This document shows, one piece after another, positions 54,039 through 63,892 of a stretch of 64,000 nt of DNA. The notes under the pieces were generated by a model. It did no database searches. It saw only the letters and a program-made list of their open reading frames with translations, and was not told the DNA's origin. The stretch's first letter is position 1; the number at the start of each line of letters is the position of its first letter. This DNA comes from Streptococcus suis (lineage in GTDB: Bacteria > Bacillota > Bacilli > Lactobacillales > Streptococcaceae). Made by a program: the position numbers and the translations under genes. Location of the stretch: contig NZ_JAIMEP010000006.1 in assembly GCF_019794555.1 (NCBI RefSeq), forward strand, positions 45,658-109,657, given 5' to 3'.

Positions 54039-55025
54039 TTACAGAGCCCCAACAATTTTGTGAGGTAGATAGAGCTCATCAAGATAATCAATATCTTCAG
54101 CGGTCAATTCAAATCCAAAAGCACCCATGAAATCATCAAGGTATTTCTCTTTAGTAACCCCTACAATTGGACTGTGAATTCCTTTTTGCCATAGCCAAGC
54201 CAAAGCAATTTGTGAACGAGATCTTTGATATTTTTCTGCAAGGTCAGCTACACGGTTAACAATCTTACGATCCTCTGACTCAGTTGAATCATATTTAGAT
54301 TTTGACACTTCGTCCGTCTTACTTCGGGCAGTGTCCGCAGACCAATCTCGTACAATTCGTCCAGCTGCAAGAGGGCTATATGGTACTAGAGCAACGCCAG
54401 AATCTTTGCAGAACGGAATCATTTCCCGCTCATCTTCTCGATAGAGCAGATTATAGTGGTTTTGCATTACGGAAAATTTGGTCCAGCCATTTTTTTCTGC
54501 AATGTATTGCGCCTTTTGGAATTGCCAAGCATACATAGCTGATGCCCCTAGATAAAGTACTTTGCCAGAACGCACTAAATCATTCAAGGTAGCCATCGTT
54601 TCTTCGATTGGAGTATCATAATCCCAACGGTGGATATATAAAATATCAATGTAGTCAGTTCCTAAACGCTTTAAACTTTCCTCTACTTGATGAAAAATAG
54701 CCTTGCGAGATAATTTTGTTGTATTTCTTCCATCTCCATTCCCATCTCCAAAGAATAATTTCGTTGCAATAACCACATCTTCACGTTTGGCAAAGTCACG
54801 AATGGCACGTCCTAGAATTTCCTCACTAGAACCTAAGCCGTAAATATTTGCGGTGTCAAAAAAATTAATTCCTTGATCTAGAGCCTTTTTGATAATCTTG
54901 CGACTATCCTCTTCTTTTAAAACCCAACCCGCATGAAATCCTCGGTCCGGATCACCAAAACTCATGCACCCTAAACACAATTTAGAAACTTCTAAACCTG
55001 TTTGACCTAATTTTGTGTATTCCAT
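54039..55025 (-). CDS. Aldo/keto reductase, YajO/Tas-like
   Basis: A 328-aa reductase of the larger AKR group related to Tas and YajO: LGQTGLEVSKLCLGCMSFGDP at the start. Asp and Tyr are in FFDTANIYGLGSSEE, Lys in IATKLF and His in YIHRWDYD. The start at 55025 has AAGGAG eight bases before it. It is distinct from the two shorter reductases nearby, so the cluster combines two AKR subfamilies. Confidence 0.87.
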   Translation of the reverse strand: MEYTKLGQTGLEVSKLCLGCMSFGDPDRGFHAGWVLKEEDSRKIIKKALDQGINFFDTANIYGLGSSEEILGRAIRDFAKREDVVIATKLFFGDGNGDGRNTTKLSRKAIFHQVEESLKRLGTDYIDILYIHRWDYDTPIEETMATLNDLVRSGKVLYLGASAMYAWQFQKAQYIAEKNGWTKFSVMQNHYNLLYREDEREMIPFCKDSGVALVPYSPLAAGRIVRDWSADTARSKTDEVSKSKYDSTESEDRKIVNRVADLAEKYQRSRSQIALAWLWQKGIHSPIVGVTKEKYLDDFMGAFGFELTAEDIDYLDELYLPHKIVGAL

Positions 55026-55171
55026 TTCTTTTGCTCCTTCCATATGAAGTCCACTTTCTGTCTATACTATAATCCCCTTTTGTGGTTTTGTACAATGGAC
55101 ATTTTAAATAGTAGTATGCAATTTATGAATACTATGGCCGTTTGTATGAACATTCTATAGCTCCAACCTAT

Positions 55172-55207
55172 AAAAAAGCAGAATGATTCAACCATTCTTG
55201 CTTTTAA
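55172..55207 (-). terminator. uvrB terminator
   Basis: CATTC...TTGCTTTT pairs with AAAAGCAGAATG with one bulge. A T-run follows on the minus strand. Confidence 0.7.
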
Positions 55208-55242
55208 CAATTGATGCTGTGTTTTAAAGAGCCAATCAAACT

Positions 55243-57228
55243 CTATAAATTTTTCAATTCAATGACCATATCACGAATCTGGGCAGCCAATTCAAAGTCA
55301 AGCACTTCTGCTGCTTCCTGCATTTGACCTTCCAGTTTCTTGATCATAGCCCTGCGTTCTTCTTTGTTGAGGGCATTGAAGTCCACTACTTCTTCCTTGT
55401 CCTGAGTGACAGCCTTGGTTACGCTAATCAGGTCACGGATTTCCTTCTTAATAGTCTGTGGAATGATGCCATGTTCTTCATTATAAGCCATCTGGATTTG
55501 ACGGCGGCGGGCTGTTTCTTCCATGGCCTTCCGCATAGACTCGGTGACTTTGTCCGCATACATAATCACATGGCCTTCAGAGTTACGGGCCGCCCGACCG
55601 ATTGTCTGGATGAGCCCTCGTTCATTACGGAGGAAACCTTCCTTGTCAGCATCTAGAATAGCCACCAGACTGACTTCTGGCACGTCAATCCCCTCACGAA
55701 GCAAGTTAATCCCTATCAAGACATCAAAGACACCCAAACGCAAATCACGAATAATCTCCGTACGCTCCAAGGTCTTGATATCCGAGTGCATATACTTGAC
55801 CTTGACGCCCATTTCTTTCAGGTAGTCAGTCAAGTCCTCTGCCATTTTCTTGGTCAGGGTAGTGATAAAGGTCCGCTCACCTTTCTCAACACGGGCATTG
55901 ATTTCGCCCAAGAGGTCATCCATTTGGCCCATGGTTGGACGGACTTCCACTTCTGGATCCAGAAGCCCTGTCGGCCGAATGATCTGCTCGACAACGGTAT
56001 CGGTCTGCTCCATTTCATAGTCACCCGGCGTCGCAGATACATAGACAATCTGGTGGACATGACTCTCAAATTCTTCCCTGCGCAGCGGACGGTTGTCCAG
56101 TGCACTCGGGAGGCGGAAGCCATAGTTGACCAACATCTCCTTGCGTGAGCGGTCACCATTGTACATCCCCTTAATCTGCCCCATAGTCATGTGGCTCTCG
56201 TCAATCATAATCAGGTAGTCTTCAGGGAAAAAGTCCAGCAGAGTATATGGAGGCTCGCCCTCGCTTCGCCCGTCCATGTGTCGTGAATAGTTCTCGACTC
56301 CGTTGGTGTAGCCCATTTCCCGAAGCATCTCGATGTCGTAGTCGGTCCGCTGTTTCAATCGCTGAGCTTCTAAGAGTTTTCCTTCTGCCTCAAAGACCTT
56401 GAGCTGCTCTTCCAGTTCCGCCTGAATCTTGGCAATAGCCGTTTCCATATGGTCATCGTTGGTCACGAAGTGGGTGGCAGGGAAAATCGCCAAGTGGTCC
56501 ACATCGCCCAAAACCTTACCTGTCAGGCTTTCAATCTCACGAATGCGGTCAATTTCATCTCCGAAAAACTCCACACGGAAGGCGTGTTCATCACGAGAAG
56601 CTGGGAAAATCTCCACCACATCTCCACGTACACGGAAGCGTCCCCGTTGGAAGTCGATGTCGTTGCGCTCAAACTGGATATCTACCAAGGAATTGAGCAA
56701 CTGGTCCCGGGAAATCTCCTGGCCGGGCCGCAGACTAACCACGCTATCTGAATATTCCTTGGGTGATCCCAAACCGTAGATACAGGAAACGGAGGCCACG
56801 ACGATGACATCATTTCGTTCGAGAAGAGCTGAGGTCGCTGAGTGACGGAGTTTGTCAATCTCATCATTGACCGAACTGTCCTTTTCGATATAGGTATCGC
56901 TAGACGGTACATAGGCTTCTGGCTGGTAGTAATCATAGTAAGATACGAAGTATTCGACCGCATTTTCTGGGAAGAATTCCTTGAACTCACTATAAAGCTG
57001 ACCAGCCAAGGTCTTGTTGTGGGCGATGACTAGAGTGGGCTTATTGACACGGGCAATGACCTGACTCATGGTGTAGGTCTTACCCGTACCAGTCGCCCCC
57101 ATGAGAATCTGAGCTTTTTCTCCCCCCTCGATGTTATCAACCAAGGTTTCAATGGCTTGGGGCTGGTCACCAGATGGTGAGTATTTAGATATAAGTTTAA
57201 ATTGGTTTTCAGTATTTCGATTTATCAT
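55243..57228 (-). CDS. uvrB: Excinuclease ABC subunit B
   Basis: UvrB is the damage-verifying helicase of nucleotide excision repair. The 661-aa protein shows Walker [12 protein letters not shown] and the beta-hairpin region [19 protein letters not shown] is in [10 protein letters not shown], the helicase motif VI is QTIGRAARN, and the C-terminal UVR domain is [23 protein letters not shown]. It is monocistronic. AAGGG precedes the start codon closely. It reads toward dif_SL. Confidence 0.97.
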   Translation of the reverse strand: MINRNTENQFKLISKYSPSGDQPQAIETLVDNIEGGEKAQILMGATGTGKTYTMSQVIARVNKPTLVIAHNKTLAGQLYSEFKEFFPENAVEYFVSYYDYYQPEAYVPSSDTYIEKDSSVNDEIDKLRHSATSALLERNDVIVVASVSCIYGLGSPKEYSDSVVSLRPGQEISRDQLLNSLVDIQFERNDIDFQRGRFRVRGDVVEIFPASRDEHAFRVEFFGDEIDRIREIESLTGKVLGDVDHLAIFPATHFVTNDDHMETAIAKIQAELEEQLKVFEAEGKLLEAQRLKQRTDYDIEMLREMGYTNGVENYSRHMDGRSEGEPPYTLLDFFPEDYLIMIDESHMTMGQIKGMYNGDRSRKEMLVNYGFRLPSALDNRPLRREEFESHVHQIVYVSATPGDYEMEQTDTVVEQIIRPTGLLDPEVEVRPTMGQMDDLLGEINARVEKGERTFITTLTKKMAEDLTDYLKEMGVKVKYMHSDIKTLERTEIIRDLRLGVFDVLIGINLLREGIDVPEVSLVAILDADKEGFLRNERGLIQTIGRAARNSEGHVIMYADKVTESMRKAMEETARRRQIQMAYNEEHGIIPQTIKKEIRDLISVTKAVTQDKEEVVDFNALNKEERRAMIKKLEGQMQEAAEVLDFELAAQIRDMVIELKNL

Positions 57229-57363
57229 ACCCTTATTCTATCACAAGTTCTCCCTATTAAATAAAAAAAGACATCTGAATGAAACGAAGAAAAATAAGTT
57301 ATTTTTTTCAATGAAAAACCACTATCAATGTCAGAAGATATAACATTAGAAAAGGTGTTCATT

Positions 57364-57392
57364 TTGCAATAATTCTGACAATATGATATACT
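57364..57392 (+). promoter_or_regulatory. Promoter of the fused amino acid transporter
   Basis: TTGCAA (57364-57369), 17 bases, TATACT (57387-57392) with an extended TGA. Confidence 0.7.
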
Positions 57393-57425
57393 AGGTAAGA
57401 TATTTTATATAGAAGGAGTATGAAA

Positions 57426-59624
57426 ATGAAGAAAAAATTACTCATGCTATTGGCAAGTATTCTGCCAGTATTCTTTGTTTTTACTGGTGTCAAAGCAGAT
57501 GATACAATTGATATCGTATTTGACAATGCTTATGCCCCATTCGAGTTCAAAGACTCAGATCAAGTTTATAAAGGATTAGACGTTGATATTATCAACGAAG
57601 TTGCTAAACGTTCTGGCTGGAATATGAATCAAAGTTTTCCAGGATTTGATGCCGCAGTCAATGCTGTTCAGTCTGGTTCTGCCGATGCCTTGATGGCAGG
57701 AACCACCATCACTGAAGCTCGTAAACAAGTCTTTACATTCTCAGATCCATATTTTGATACAAAGATTATTGTTGCAACAACAAAAGCAAACAAAATTTCG
57801 TCTTATGAAGATTTGAAAGGCAAAACCGTCGGTGTAAAAAACGGTACAGCTGCACAAACATTCTTAGAAAAAAATAAAGACAAGTATGGTTTTTCAATCA
57901 AAACCTTTGATACTGGCGATTTGATGTACAATAGCTTAGCGACTGGCGCTGTTAATGCTGTAATGGATGACGAAGCGGTTATTCAATATGCTATCCAACA
58001 AGGTCAAGATCTAAGTTTAGATATACCTGGTGAACCAATTGGGTCATTTGGTTTCTCCGTTAAAAAAGGTAGCAAATACGAGTACCTAGTGGATGATTTC
58101 AACAAGGCTTTAGCAGAAATGAAAGAGGACGGTACTTATGAGGCAATCATGAATAAATGGTTTGGCTCATCTACTACTTCTACTGACAGCACTGATTATG
58201 CATCACGCCTCAGCCTAACAGGTAGTGCAACTTCAAAAGCTACACCTGTAAAATCAAGCTATACCATTGTTGCTGATTCATCATTTGCACCTTTTGAATA
58301 CCAAGATGAATCCGGCAAATATGTTGGGATTGATATGGAATTGATCAAAGCCATTGCTGAGCAACAAGGATTTACTATCACTATTCAAAACCCAGGTTTC
58401 GATGCTGCCTTGAATGCTGTTCAAGCTGGGCAAGCAGATGCTGTTATCGCAGGTATGTCTATTACAGATGCTCGTAAAGAAATCTTTGATTTCTCTGATG
58501 CCTACTATTCTTCAAATATCTTGCTTGCTGTAAAAAATGGAAGCGATATTGCTTCCTATGAAGACCTAAAAGGAAAAACAGTCGGCGCTAAAAATGGTAC
58601 AGCCTCATATACATTCTTAGAGAGCAACAAAGAAAAATATGGCTATACTTTGAAAGCATTTGACGAAGCTTCTGGAATGTATGATAGTTTAAATTCTGGT
58701 TCAATTGATGCTCTTATGGATGATGAAGCTGTTCTTCTCTATGCCATCCAACAAGGGCGAGACTTTGCAACACCAATTCCTGGTGAAAAATCTGGTGAGT
58801 ACGGATTCGCCGTTAAAAAAGGTGCCAACCCAGAATTGATTGAAATGTTTAACAACGGCCTAGCTGCCCTGGTTGAGTCAGGCAAATATGATGAAATTCT
58901 AAACAAATACTTCAACTCAACAGAAGAAACAAGTGCTGCGACTTCAACAGTTGATGAAACAACCATCATTGGACTTTTGAAAAATAACTATGGTCAGCTC
59001 TTGTCTGGTTTAGGTATCACAGTTGGACTTGCCTTGCTTTCATTTGCAATTGCCATTGTCATCGGTATTATCTTCGGTATGTTTGCTGTAAGTCCAGTTA
59101 AGGCACTCCGTGTTATTGCATCTGTATTTGTTGATGTTGTTCGTGGTATTCCTTTGATGATTGTCGCCGCTTTCATTTTCTGGGGTATTCCAAACTTAAT
59201 CGAGTCCATCACTGGTCAGCAGTCACCAATCAATGACTTTGTTGCTGGTACCATTGCCCTATCCCTCAACTCTGGTGCCTATATCGCTGAGATTGTTCGC
59301 GGTGGTATTCAAGCAGTCCCAGCTGGTCAGATGGAGGCATCACGTAGTTTGGGTATTTCTTACGGAACAACTATGCGTAAGATTATCCTACCTCAAGCTG
59401 GTAAAATCATGTTACCTAACTTTATCAACCAGTTTGTTATTACTCTGAAAGATACTACTATCATTTCTGCGATTGGTTTGGTCGAACTCTTCCAAGCAGG
59501 TAAAATCATTATTGCCCGTAACTATCAGTCCTTCCGTATGTATGCAATTCTTGCCATCATCTATTTGGTAGTGATTACACTCTTAACTCGCTTAGCTCGT
59601 AAACTTGAAAAAGGAGGTAAATAA
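57426..59624 (+). CDS. Amino acid ABC transporter, fused double substrate-binding and permease protein (GlnP-like)
   Basis: A 732-aa protein with a cleavable signal, then two type-3 substrate-binding domains in tandem (about 25-250 and 278-495, each with FAPFEY/YAPFEF-type openings and ITEAR or ITDAR). A permease domain follows (about 515-730) with the EAA loop [25 protein letters not shown]. This is the GlnP layout, in which tethered domains capture glutamine, glutamate or asparagine. ATG 57426 is better spaced from GGAG than ATG 57420. The stop overlaps the ATPase start. Confidence 0.92.
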   Translation: MKKKLLMLLASILPVFFVFTGVKADDTIDIVFDNAYAPFEFKDSDQVYKGLDVDIINEVAKRSGWNMNQSFPGFDAAVNAVQSGSADALMAGTTITEARKQVFTFSDPYFDTKIIVATTKANKISSYEDLKGKTVGVKNGTAAQTFLEKNKDKYGFSIKTFDTGDLMYNSLATGAVNAVMDDEAVIQYAIQQGQDLSLDIPGEPIGSFGFSVKKGSKYEYLVDDFNKALAEMKEDGTYEAIMNKWFGSSTTSTDSTDYASRLSLTGSATSKATPVKSSYTIVADSSFAPFEYQDESGKYVGIDMELIKAIAEQQGFTITIQNPGFDAALNAVQAGQADAVIAGMSITDARKEIFDFSDAYYSSNILLAVKNGSDIASYEDLKGKTVGAKNGTASYTFLESNKEKYGYTLKAFDEASGMYDSLNSGSIDALMDDEAVLLYAIQQGRDFATPIPGEKSGEYGFAVKKGANPELIEMFNNGLAALVESGKYDEILNKYFNSTEETSAATSTVDETTIIGLLKNNYGQLLSGLGITVGLALLSFAIAIVIGIIFGMFAVSPVKALRVIASVFVDVVRGIPLMIVAAFIFWGIPNLIESITGQQSPINDFVAGTIALSLNSGAYIAEIVRGGIQAVPAGQMEASRSLGISYGTTMRKIILPQAGKIMLPNFINQFVITLKDTTIISAIGLVELFQAGKIIIARNYQSFRMYAILAIIYLVVITLLTRLARKLEKGGK

Positions 59625-60364
59625 TGGCTCAATTAAAAATCAATGTACATGATCTCCATAAGTCTTATGGATCTAATGAAGTGTTAAAAGGAATAACGAC
59701 AAAATTCTATGAGGGAGATGTCGTTTGTATTATCGGCCCTTCTGGTTCTGGTAAATCAACCTTCCTCCGAACAATGAACTTACTGGAGAGCATCACAAGT
59801 GGCCAGGTAACAGTTGATGGTTATGATTTAACAGATCCTAAGACAGATGTTGATGCCTTTCGTTCAAATGTCGGAATGGTATTCCAACACTTCAACCTCT
59901 TCCCACACATGACAGTTCTGGATAATATCACTTTCGCCCCCATCGAACACAAGCTTTTGGATAAAACAGAAGCTGAAAAAGTTGGAATGGAATTATTGGA
60001 GAAAGTCGGACTTTCAGACAAACGTGACGCTATACCAGATAGCTTATCTGGTGGTCAGAAGCAACGTGTAGCTATTGCGCGTGCCCTCGCTATGAACCCA
60101 GATATCATGCTCTTTGATGAACCAACTTCTGCCCTTGACCCTGAAATGGTTGGCGATGTACTCAACGTTATGAAAGACTTGGCAGAACAAGGTATGACCA
60201 TGTTGATCGTTACCCACGAAATGGGATTTGCCCGCAAGGTTGCTAACCGTGTTATCTTTACAGATGGCGGAGAATTCCTTGAAGATGGTACACCTGAACA
60301 AATCTTCGACAACCCGCAACATCCACGTCTCAAGGACTTCCTAGACAAAGTATTGAACGTGTAA
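59624..60364 (+). CDS. glnQ: Amino acid ABC transporter ATPase (GlnQ-like)
   Basis: A 246-aa polar-amino-acid ATPase: Walker [10 protein letters not shown], signature [19 protein letters not shown], Walker [15 protein letters not shown], switch His in [10 protein letters not shown]. It overlaps the transporter gene by one base (TAATG). Together they form a complete GlnPQ-type importer. A bidirectional terminator follows. Confidence 0.94.
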   Translation: MAQLKINVHDLHKSYGSNEVLKGITTKFYEGDVVCIIGPSGSGKSTFLRTMNLLESITSGQVTVDGYDLTDPKTDVDAFRSNVGMVFQHFNLFPHMTVLDNITFAPIEHKLLDKTEAEKVGMELLEKVGLSDKRDAIPDSLSGGQKQRVAIARALAMNPDIMLFDEPTSALDPEMVGDVLNVMKDLAEQGMTMLIVTHEMGFARKVANRVIFTDGGEFLEDGTPEQIFDNPQHPRLKDFLDKVLNV

Positions 60365-60371
60365 AGAAACG

Positions 60372-60399
60372 AAAAAACCTTGCTTTGTCAAGGTTTTTT
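60372..60399. terminator. Bidirectional terminator
   Basis: AAAAAACCTTG and CAAGGTTTTTT with a six-base loop. Confidence 0.88.
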
Positions 60400-60882
60400 G
60401 AGTTTCTTCAAATTATCGTTGGCTTCTTTTCTGGATGTAAATATAAAGATATTCTTGTCCTGATAAATGGACAATAGATTGAAAATGATTGGGCGGACCT
60501 GCGTTCGAAAATCCTTTACAAATGCTAGTAATTCTTCATCGACCGCTTCCTCTACCCAGGGCATATCCGCCCTAGTTTTGCCAACACGATTGTACAGCCC
60601 TTCCACGCACACTTCTTCAGGATAATCTAAAAATATGATCGTATCGCAAGCTGCCATCCGCAGTTCATAAGTAGAACCGTAATTACCATCAATAATCCAC
60701 CTGTCTTGCCCCAGTACTTCTTCTTGACGAGATTGAAAAACTTCCCTAGCGACTGTTGTTGTATCTGGTAACCAGTTTAACTGATCCAAATGATAAAGGG
60801 GAAGTCCTGTTTTTTCTTTCAATTTGAGTGAAAAGGTCGATTTACCAGCACCCGGACAACCAATAACTATTACTTTTTTCAT
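60388..60882 (-). CDS. P-loop kinase-like protein (FlaR/topology-modulation family)
   Basis: A 164-aa adenylate-kinase-like P-loop protein: VIGCPGAGKSTFSLKLKEKTG is Walker A. LDQLNWLPDTT and WIIDGNYGSTYELRM are typical of proteins annotated as DNA topology modulation or FlaR. A phosphotransferase function is likely, with an unknown acceptor. Its ATG overlaps the stop of the degenerate acetyltransferase frame (ATGA), so the two were once coupled. Confidence 0.78.
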   Translation of the reverse strand: MKKVIVIGCPGAGKSTFSLKLKEKTGLPLYHLDQLNWLPDTTTVAREVFQSRQEEVLGQDRWIIDGNYGSTYELRMAACDTIIFLDYPEEVCVEGLYNRVGKTRADMPWVEEAVDEELLAFVKDFRTQVRPIIFNLLSIYQDKNIFIFTSRKEANDNLKKLKKP

Positions 60883-61103
60883 ACTGTTACCTCATAAGAC
60901 CAGCCTTTCTCTATTTTTTCGAGCCTGCTAAATCCCATCTTCTCAAACAGACGCCGGAAACCAATATTCTAATCGACTAACCAAACCAGTTCCGTATTTT
61001 GATGCCAGTCAAAAGCAAGCCCATATTGACCATCGTAGGCACGAAGGCTTAGGTTTGTATCAATTTCTAGTTGTTTTGCTTGTCTTATGTTCCTTAGCGG
61101 CAT
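60879..61103 (-). pseudogene. GNAT acetyltransferase remnant
   Basis: A 75-codon frame from ATG 61103 reads LRAYDGQYGLAFDWHQNTE then an in-frame TAG (60971-60969), then FEKMGFSRLEKIEKGWSYEV. The two parts look like the start of a small acid-tolerant-looking protein segment and the end of a GNAT acetyltransferase (YEKMGF type). The central acetyl-CoA-binding part is missing, so both a deletion and a nonsense change are present. The GNAT assignment rests mainly on the C-terminal motif. Confidence 0.6.
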
Positions 61104-61214
61104 TGCAGTTTCTTCTTTTCCCCTTTCATTATATCATAAGAAAGTGTTATGTGTGACAAATCTTCAAAATAGGTATATAATTACTACATAGTGATACTTA
61201 AAGGAGGAATTCTT

Positions 61215-61850
61215 ATGTCAAAAGTACTTTTATTCGGAGCAAGTGGTTTTCTAGGTCAAGCAGTTATGGAAGAGTTGATTGAAAAAGGGTACAAACTTAC
61301 TGCTATCACACGATCCTTTGATCCATTAGACACTAAAAAATTTCGCCCAGATGTAAACTGGGTAACAGCTGATGTTTACCAAGTTGATGAATGGAAAGAC
61401 TTATTAGAAGACCATTCGATCATCATCAATCTGATTGGCATGGTGCAAGAAAATCCTCAAAAAGGATTAACCTTTGATAAAGTGATCACAGGCGCAGCAA
61501 AAGCCATTGCTTCTCCCATGATTGGTAAATCAGGCTATCATTATATCTACGTTTCAACGAATTTGCAAAATAACTCTACACCCGAACATTATCGAAAAGC
61601 AAAAAAAGAAGCTGAAGACTACTTACTAAGACAAGTCTTTAAAACTAGCATTGTACGACCAAGCATGATGTACGGAAAAGGAAAAGTTGGGACAACAGAA
61701 AAAGCCCAAGCAATACTTTCTAAAATAAGTCCGAATAGTCCGTCATGGCTTAATCGACCAATTGCGGTCGAAAACGTTGCCCGAACTATTGCAACTATTG
61801 TAGCTGGCAATACCAAACAGATGATATTTGAAAATGGTGATATGTTATAA
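61215..61850 (+). CDS. NAD(P)-binding epimerase-like protein
   Basis: A 211-aa extended-SDR-like protein. The cofactor loop is VLLFGASGFLGQAVMEELIEKG. YVSTNLQNNS and YRKAKKEAEDYL contain the usual Tyr-x3-Lys-like region, and TSIVRPSMMYGKGK is typical of epimerase/NmrA relatives. The start at 61215 follows AAAGGAGG. The extra eight residues of the longer frame contain that ribosome site. Substrate unknown, monocistronic. Confidence 0.8.
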   Translation: MSKVLLFGASGFLGQAVMEELIEKGYKLTAITRSFDPLDTKKFRPDVNWVTADVYQVDEWKDLLEDHSIIINLIGMVQENPQKGLTFDKVITGAAKAIASPMIGKSGYHYIYVSTNLQNNSTPEHYRKAKKEAEDYLLRQVFKTSIVRPSMMYGKGKVGTTEKAQAILSKISPNSPSWLNRPIAVENVARTIATIVAGNTKQMIFENGDML

Positions 61851-62134
61851 ACACCATTTGAAACAAAAAGAAAGTATACAGTAGGTTAAAAAATAAAGTA
61901 TACTCATTTGAATGAGCTTTAAAACACTGTCCTGTACTTCAGTTCCTTGTCAAAAGCTCATTTATTCGACGATACAGTGACAGCGACTCAAACAGGAAAG
62001 GTGGGAATTGACGATTGAATAATCAAAATAGCAAAAAGCAGAGAAAACTTTGTGATAACTGCTTCACTACTATTAATATAATAGAAATTTACCAACTAAG
62101 TCAGCAATAGCCTTTATTGTAAGATGGTGAATAA
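61851..62134. other. Gene-free region before the ABC-F leader
   Basis: No ORF with a ribosome site was seen. It contains AAAGTATAC twice (61871-61879, 61896-61904), a stem with nine-base arms ATGAGCTTT/AAAGCTCAT (61912-61961) and a weaker AAGCAG/CTGCTT pair near 62033-62064. The first stem may terminate the preceding gene, but its loop is long. Confidence 0.4.
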
Positions 62135-62163
62135 TTGACAAAACTCAACACAAATGATACACT
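62135..62163 (+). promoter_or_regulatory. Promoter of the ABC-F transcript
   Basis: TTGACA (62135-62140), 17 bases, TACACT (62158-62163) extended by TGA. The leader ORF begins 34 bases after the -10. Confidence 0.75.
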
Positions 62164-62196
62164 ATCATAAAAATCGACATTGCGAGGTAAGGATAA

Positions 62197-62214
62197 ATGG
62201 ACAATAACAAGTAA
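62197..62214 (+). CDS. Five-codon leader peptide of the ABC-F gene
   Basis: ATG at 62197 follows GAGGTAAGGATAA and encodes Met-Asp-Asn-Asn-Lys before TAA. It lies at the head of a leader with tandem terminators upstream of the ABC-F gene, the usual place for a ribosome-sensing leader ORF. The start region AAATGGAC (62195-62202) is perfectly complementary to GTCCATTT (62255-62262). Confidence 0.6.
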   Translation: MDNNK

Positions 62215-62339
62215 ACTCAATTTAAGTTCTATACTTATTTAGTAGTTTTCTTGCGTCCATTTTTCTGTTCCCTCTATTCCTTGAATAGGGTCTTTTTGAG
62301 CAGATTTCGACACACTACTAAATAGGTAGTGTGTTTTTT
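62215..62339 (+). promoter_or_regulatory. Ribosome-mediated attenuator of the ABC-F gene
   Basis: The main terminator has arms 62311-62318 and 62326-62333 with a seven-base loop and six T, ending 17 bases before the ABC-F start. TATTTAGTAGT (62236-62246) is an exact complement of ACTACTAAATA (62314-62324), so it can act as an antiterminator. A second hairpin with a T-run (about 62270-62297) lies between. Confidence 0.78.
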
Positions 62340-62356
62340 CTTGTAAAGGAGGCCCT

Positions 62357-63892
62357 ATGCTACTAGCCACTCAACACCTAACCCTCGACCATCAAAAAGA
62401 TTTGAGAAATCTGGTTCATGACCTAAACCTCATTGTCAACCCTGGCGATAAAATAGCTATCATCGGCGAAGAAGGAAATGGAAAATCCAGTCTATTACTA
62501 ACCTTGATGGATTCAACACTTGTCGCCAACTACCTGCTTCAATCAGGTAGTATTCACCGATATTTTCACTCACCAGTCTATATTCCCCAAAGTCTTCCAC
62601 TGGAAATAGCAGAGCTAACCTTGAACGACTACTTCTTCGCTGACTTGGACAGCGACATTGATTACGGCCTTCTCTACCTCTATGCTGACCAGCTCCAGTT
62701 TGACAGCGAGCGATTTTCCAGTCAACAATTGATTGAAAGCCTGTCAGGTGGTGAAAAACTAAAAATTCAGTTAATCAAATCTCTAGCAACTCCATCTGAT
62801 ATTATTTTTCTGGATGAGCCTTCCAATGACTTGGATTTAGATACCTTACTTTGGCTTGAAAACTATATCATCACGAGCCCTAAAACCATTCTATTTGTTT
62901 CCCACGATGAAGATTTCCTCAGTAAAACAGCTACAAAAATCATTCACCTGGAATCTGTTAAGAAGAAAACACTTGCACAGACCAAGGTTGAAGAACTAGA
63001 TTACCAGGATTACGCATTGAGACGCCAACAAACCTATCAGAAACAAGTTCAACAAGCTCGGAATGACCAAAAAGAATTTGACAAAGCCATGAATAAGCAC
63101 CTACGTCAAAAATCACAGGTTCGTCACACCTTGCTCAACACCCATGATGCCACACTAGGACGGCTCATTGCTAAGAAAATGAAAAATGTTCTCTCACGTG
63201 AAAAACGCTATGAAAGAATGAAGGAAAATCTTACACAAGTTCCTTTTCATGAAGATGCCATTTCCCTCTTCTTCTCAGACATTTCACCACTACCAGCTAG
63301 AAAGCAAGTAATTCACTTAGAAAACTTCCAATTGAACGTTGAAGAACGACAATTAGTTAGCAATATCCATTTCAACATAATTGGACAAGAGAAAATTGGC
63401 ATCATTGGACAAAATGGAATTGGTAAATCCAGCTTTCTAAAGCTCATCTATCAAGAACTCAGGCAACGAACAGATATAAACTTGGGCTACATGCCCCAGC
63501 GCTATTCAGAAGTCCTTGATGAGACTAAAACTCCACTTGATTTTTTATTGGAAAATGGCAATCGTGGGCAGGAACAACTAATCTTGACACATCTAGCCAG
63601 TCTGCAGTTTACACGACAAGAAGTTCATCACAGGATCTGTGAACTTTCAGGGGGACAAAAAGCCAAGTTACTCTTGTTAAAAATGGTTCTTGATCAAGCC
63701 AATTTTCTCTTATTAGATGAACCCAGTCGAAACTTCTCTCCTACTTCTCAGCCTTATATTCGTCAACTATTTGCGGATTATCCAGGTGGCTTGATATGCA
63801 TATCACACGACAGACGCTTTTTGAAAGAAGTTTGTCAAAGAATTTATCGACTAACTGAGAATGGACTGGAAGAACTAGAACAAATCGAGTAG
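62357..63892 (+). CDS. ABC-F family ATPase, ribosomal-protection type (Lsa/Vga-like)
   Basis: A 511-aa protein with two ABC domains and no membrane segment. The first has GEEGNGKSS, LSGGEKLKIQ and IIFLDEPSNDLD. The second has GQNGIGKSS, LSGGQKAKLLL and the variant Walker B end LLDEPSRNFSPTS, as in Lsa/Vga-type proteins. The lysine- and arginine-rich interdomain linker (about 205-300) would reach the ribosomal peptidyl-transferase region. Such factors displace lincosamides, pleuromutilins or streptogramin A. Resistance is inferred, supported by the attenuator. The group II intron lies directly after the stop. Confidence 0.85.
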   Translation: MLLATQHLTLDHQKDLRNLVHDLNLIVNPGDKIAIIGEEGNGKSSLLLTLMDSTLVANYLLQSGSIHRYFHSPVYIPQSLPLEIAELTLNDYFFADLDSDIDYGLLYLYADQLQFDSERFSSQQLIESLSGGEKLKIQLIKSLATPSDIIFLDEPSNDLDLDTLLWLENYIITSPKTILFVSHDEDFLSKTATKIIHLESVKKKTLAQTKVEELDYQDYALRRQQTYQKQVQQARNDQKEFDKAMNKHLRQKSQVRHTLLNTHDATLGRLIAKKMKNVLSREKRYERMKENLTQVPFHEDAISLFFSDISPLPARKQVIHLENFQLNVEERQLVSNIHFNIIGQEKIGIIGQNGIGKSSFLKLIYQELRQRTDINLGYMPQRYSEVLDETKTPLDFLLENGNRGQEQLILTHLASLQFTRQEVHHRICELSGGQKAKLLLLKMVLDQANFLLLDEPSRNFSPTSQPYIRQLFADYPGGLICISHDRRFLKEVCQRIYRLTENGLEELEQIE

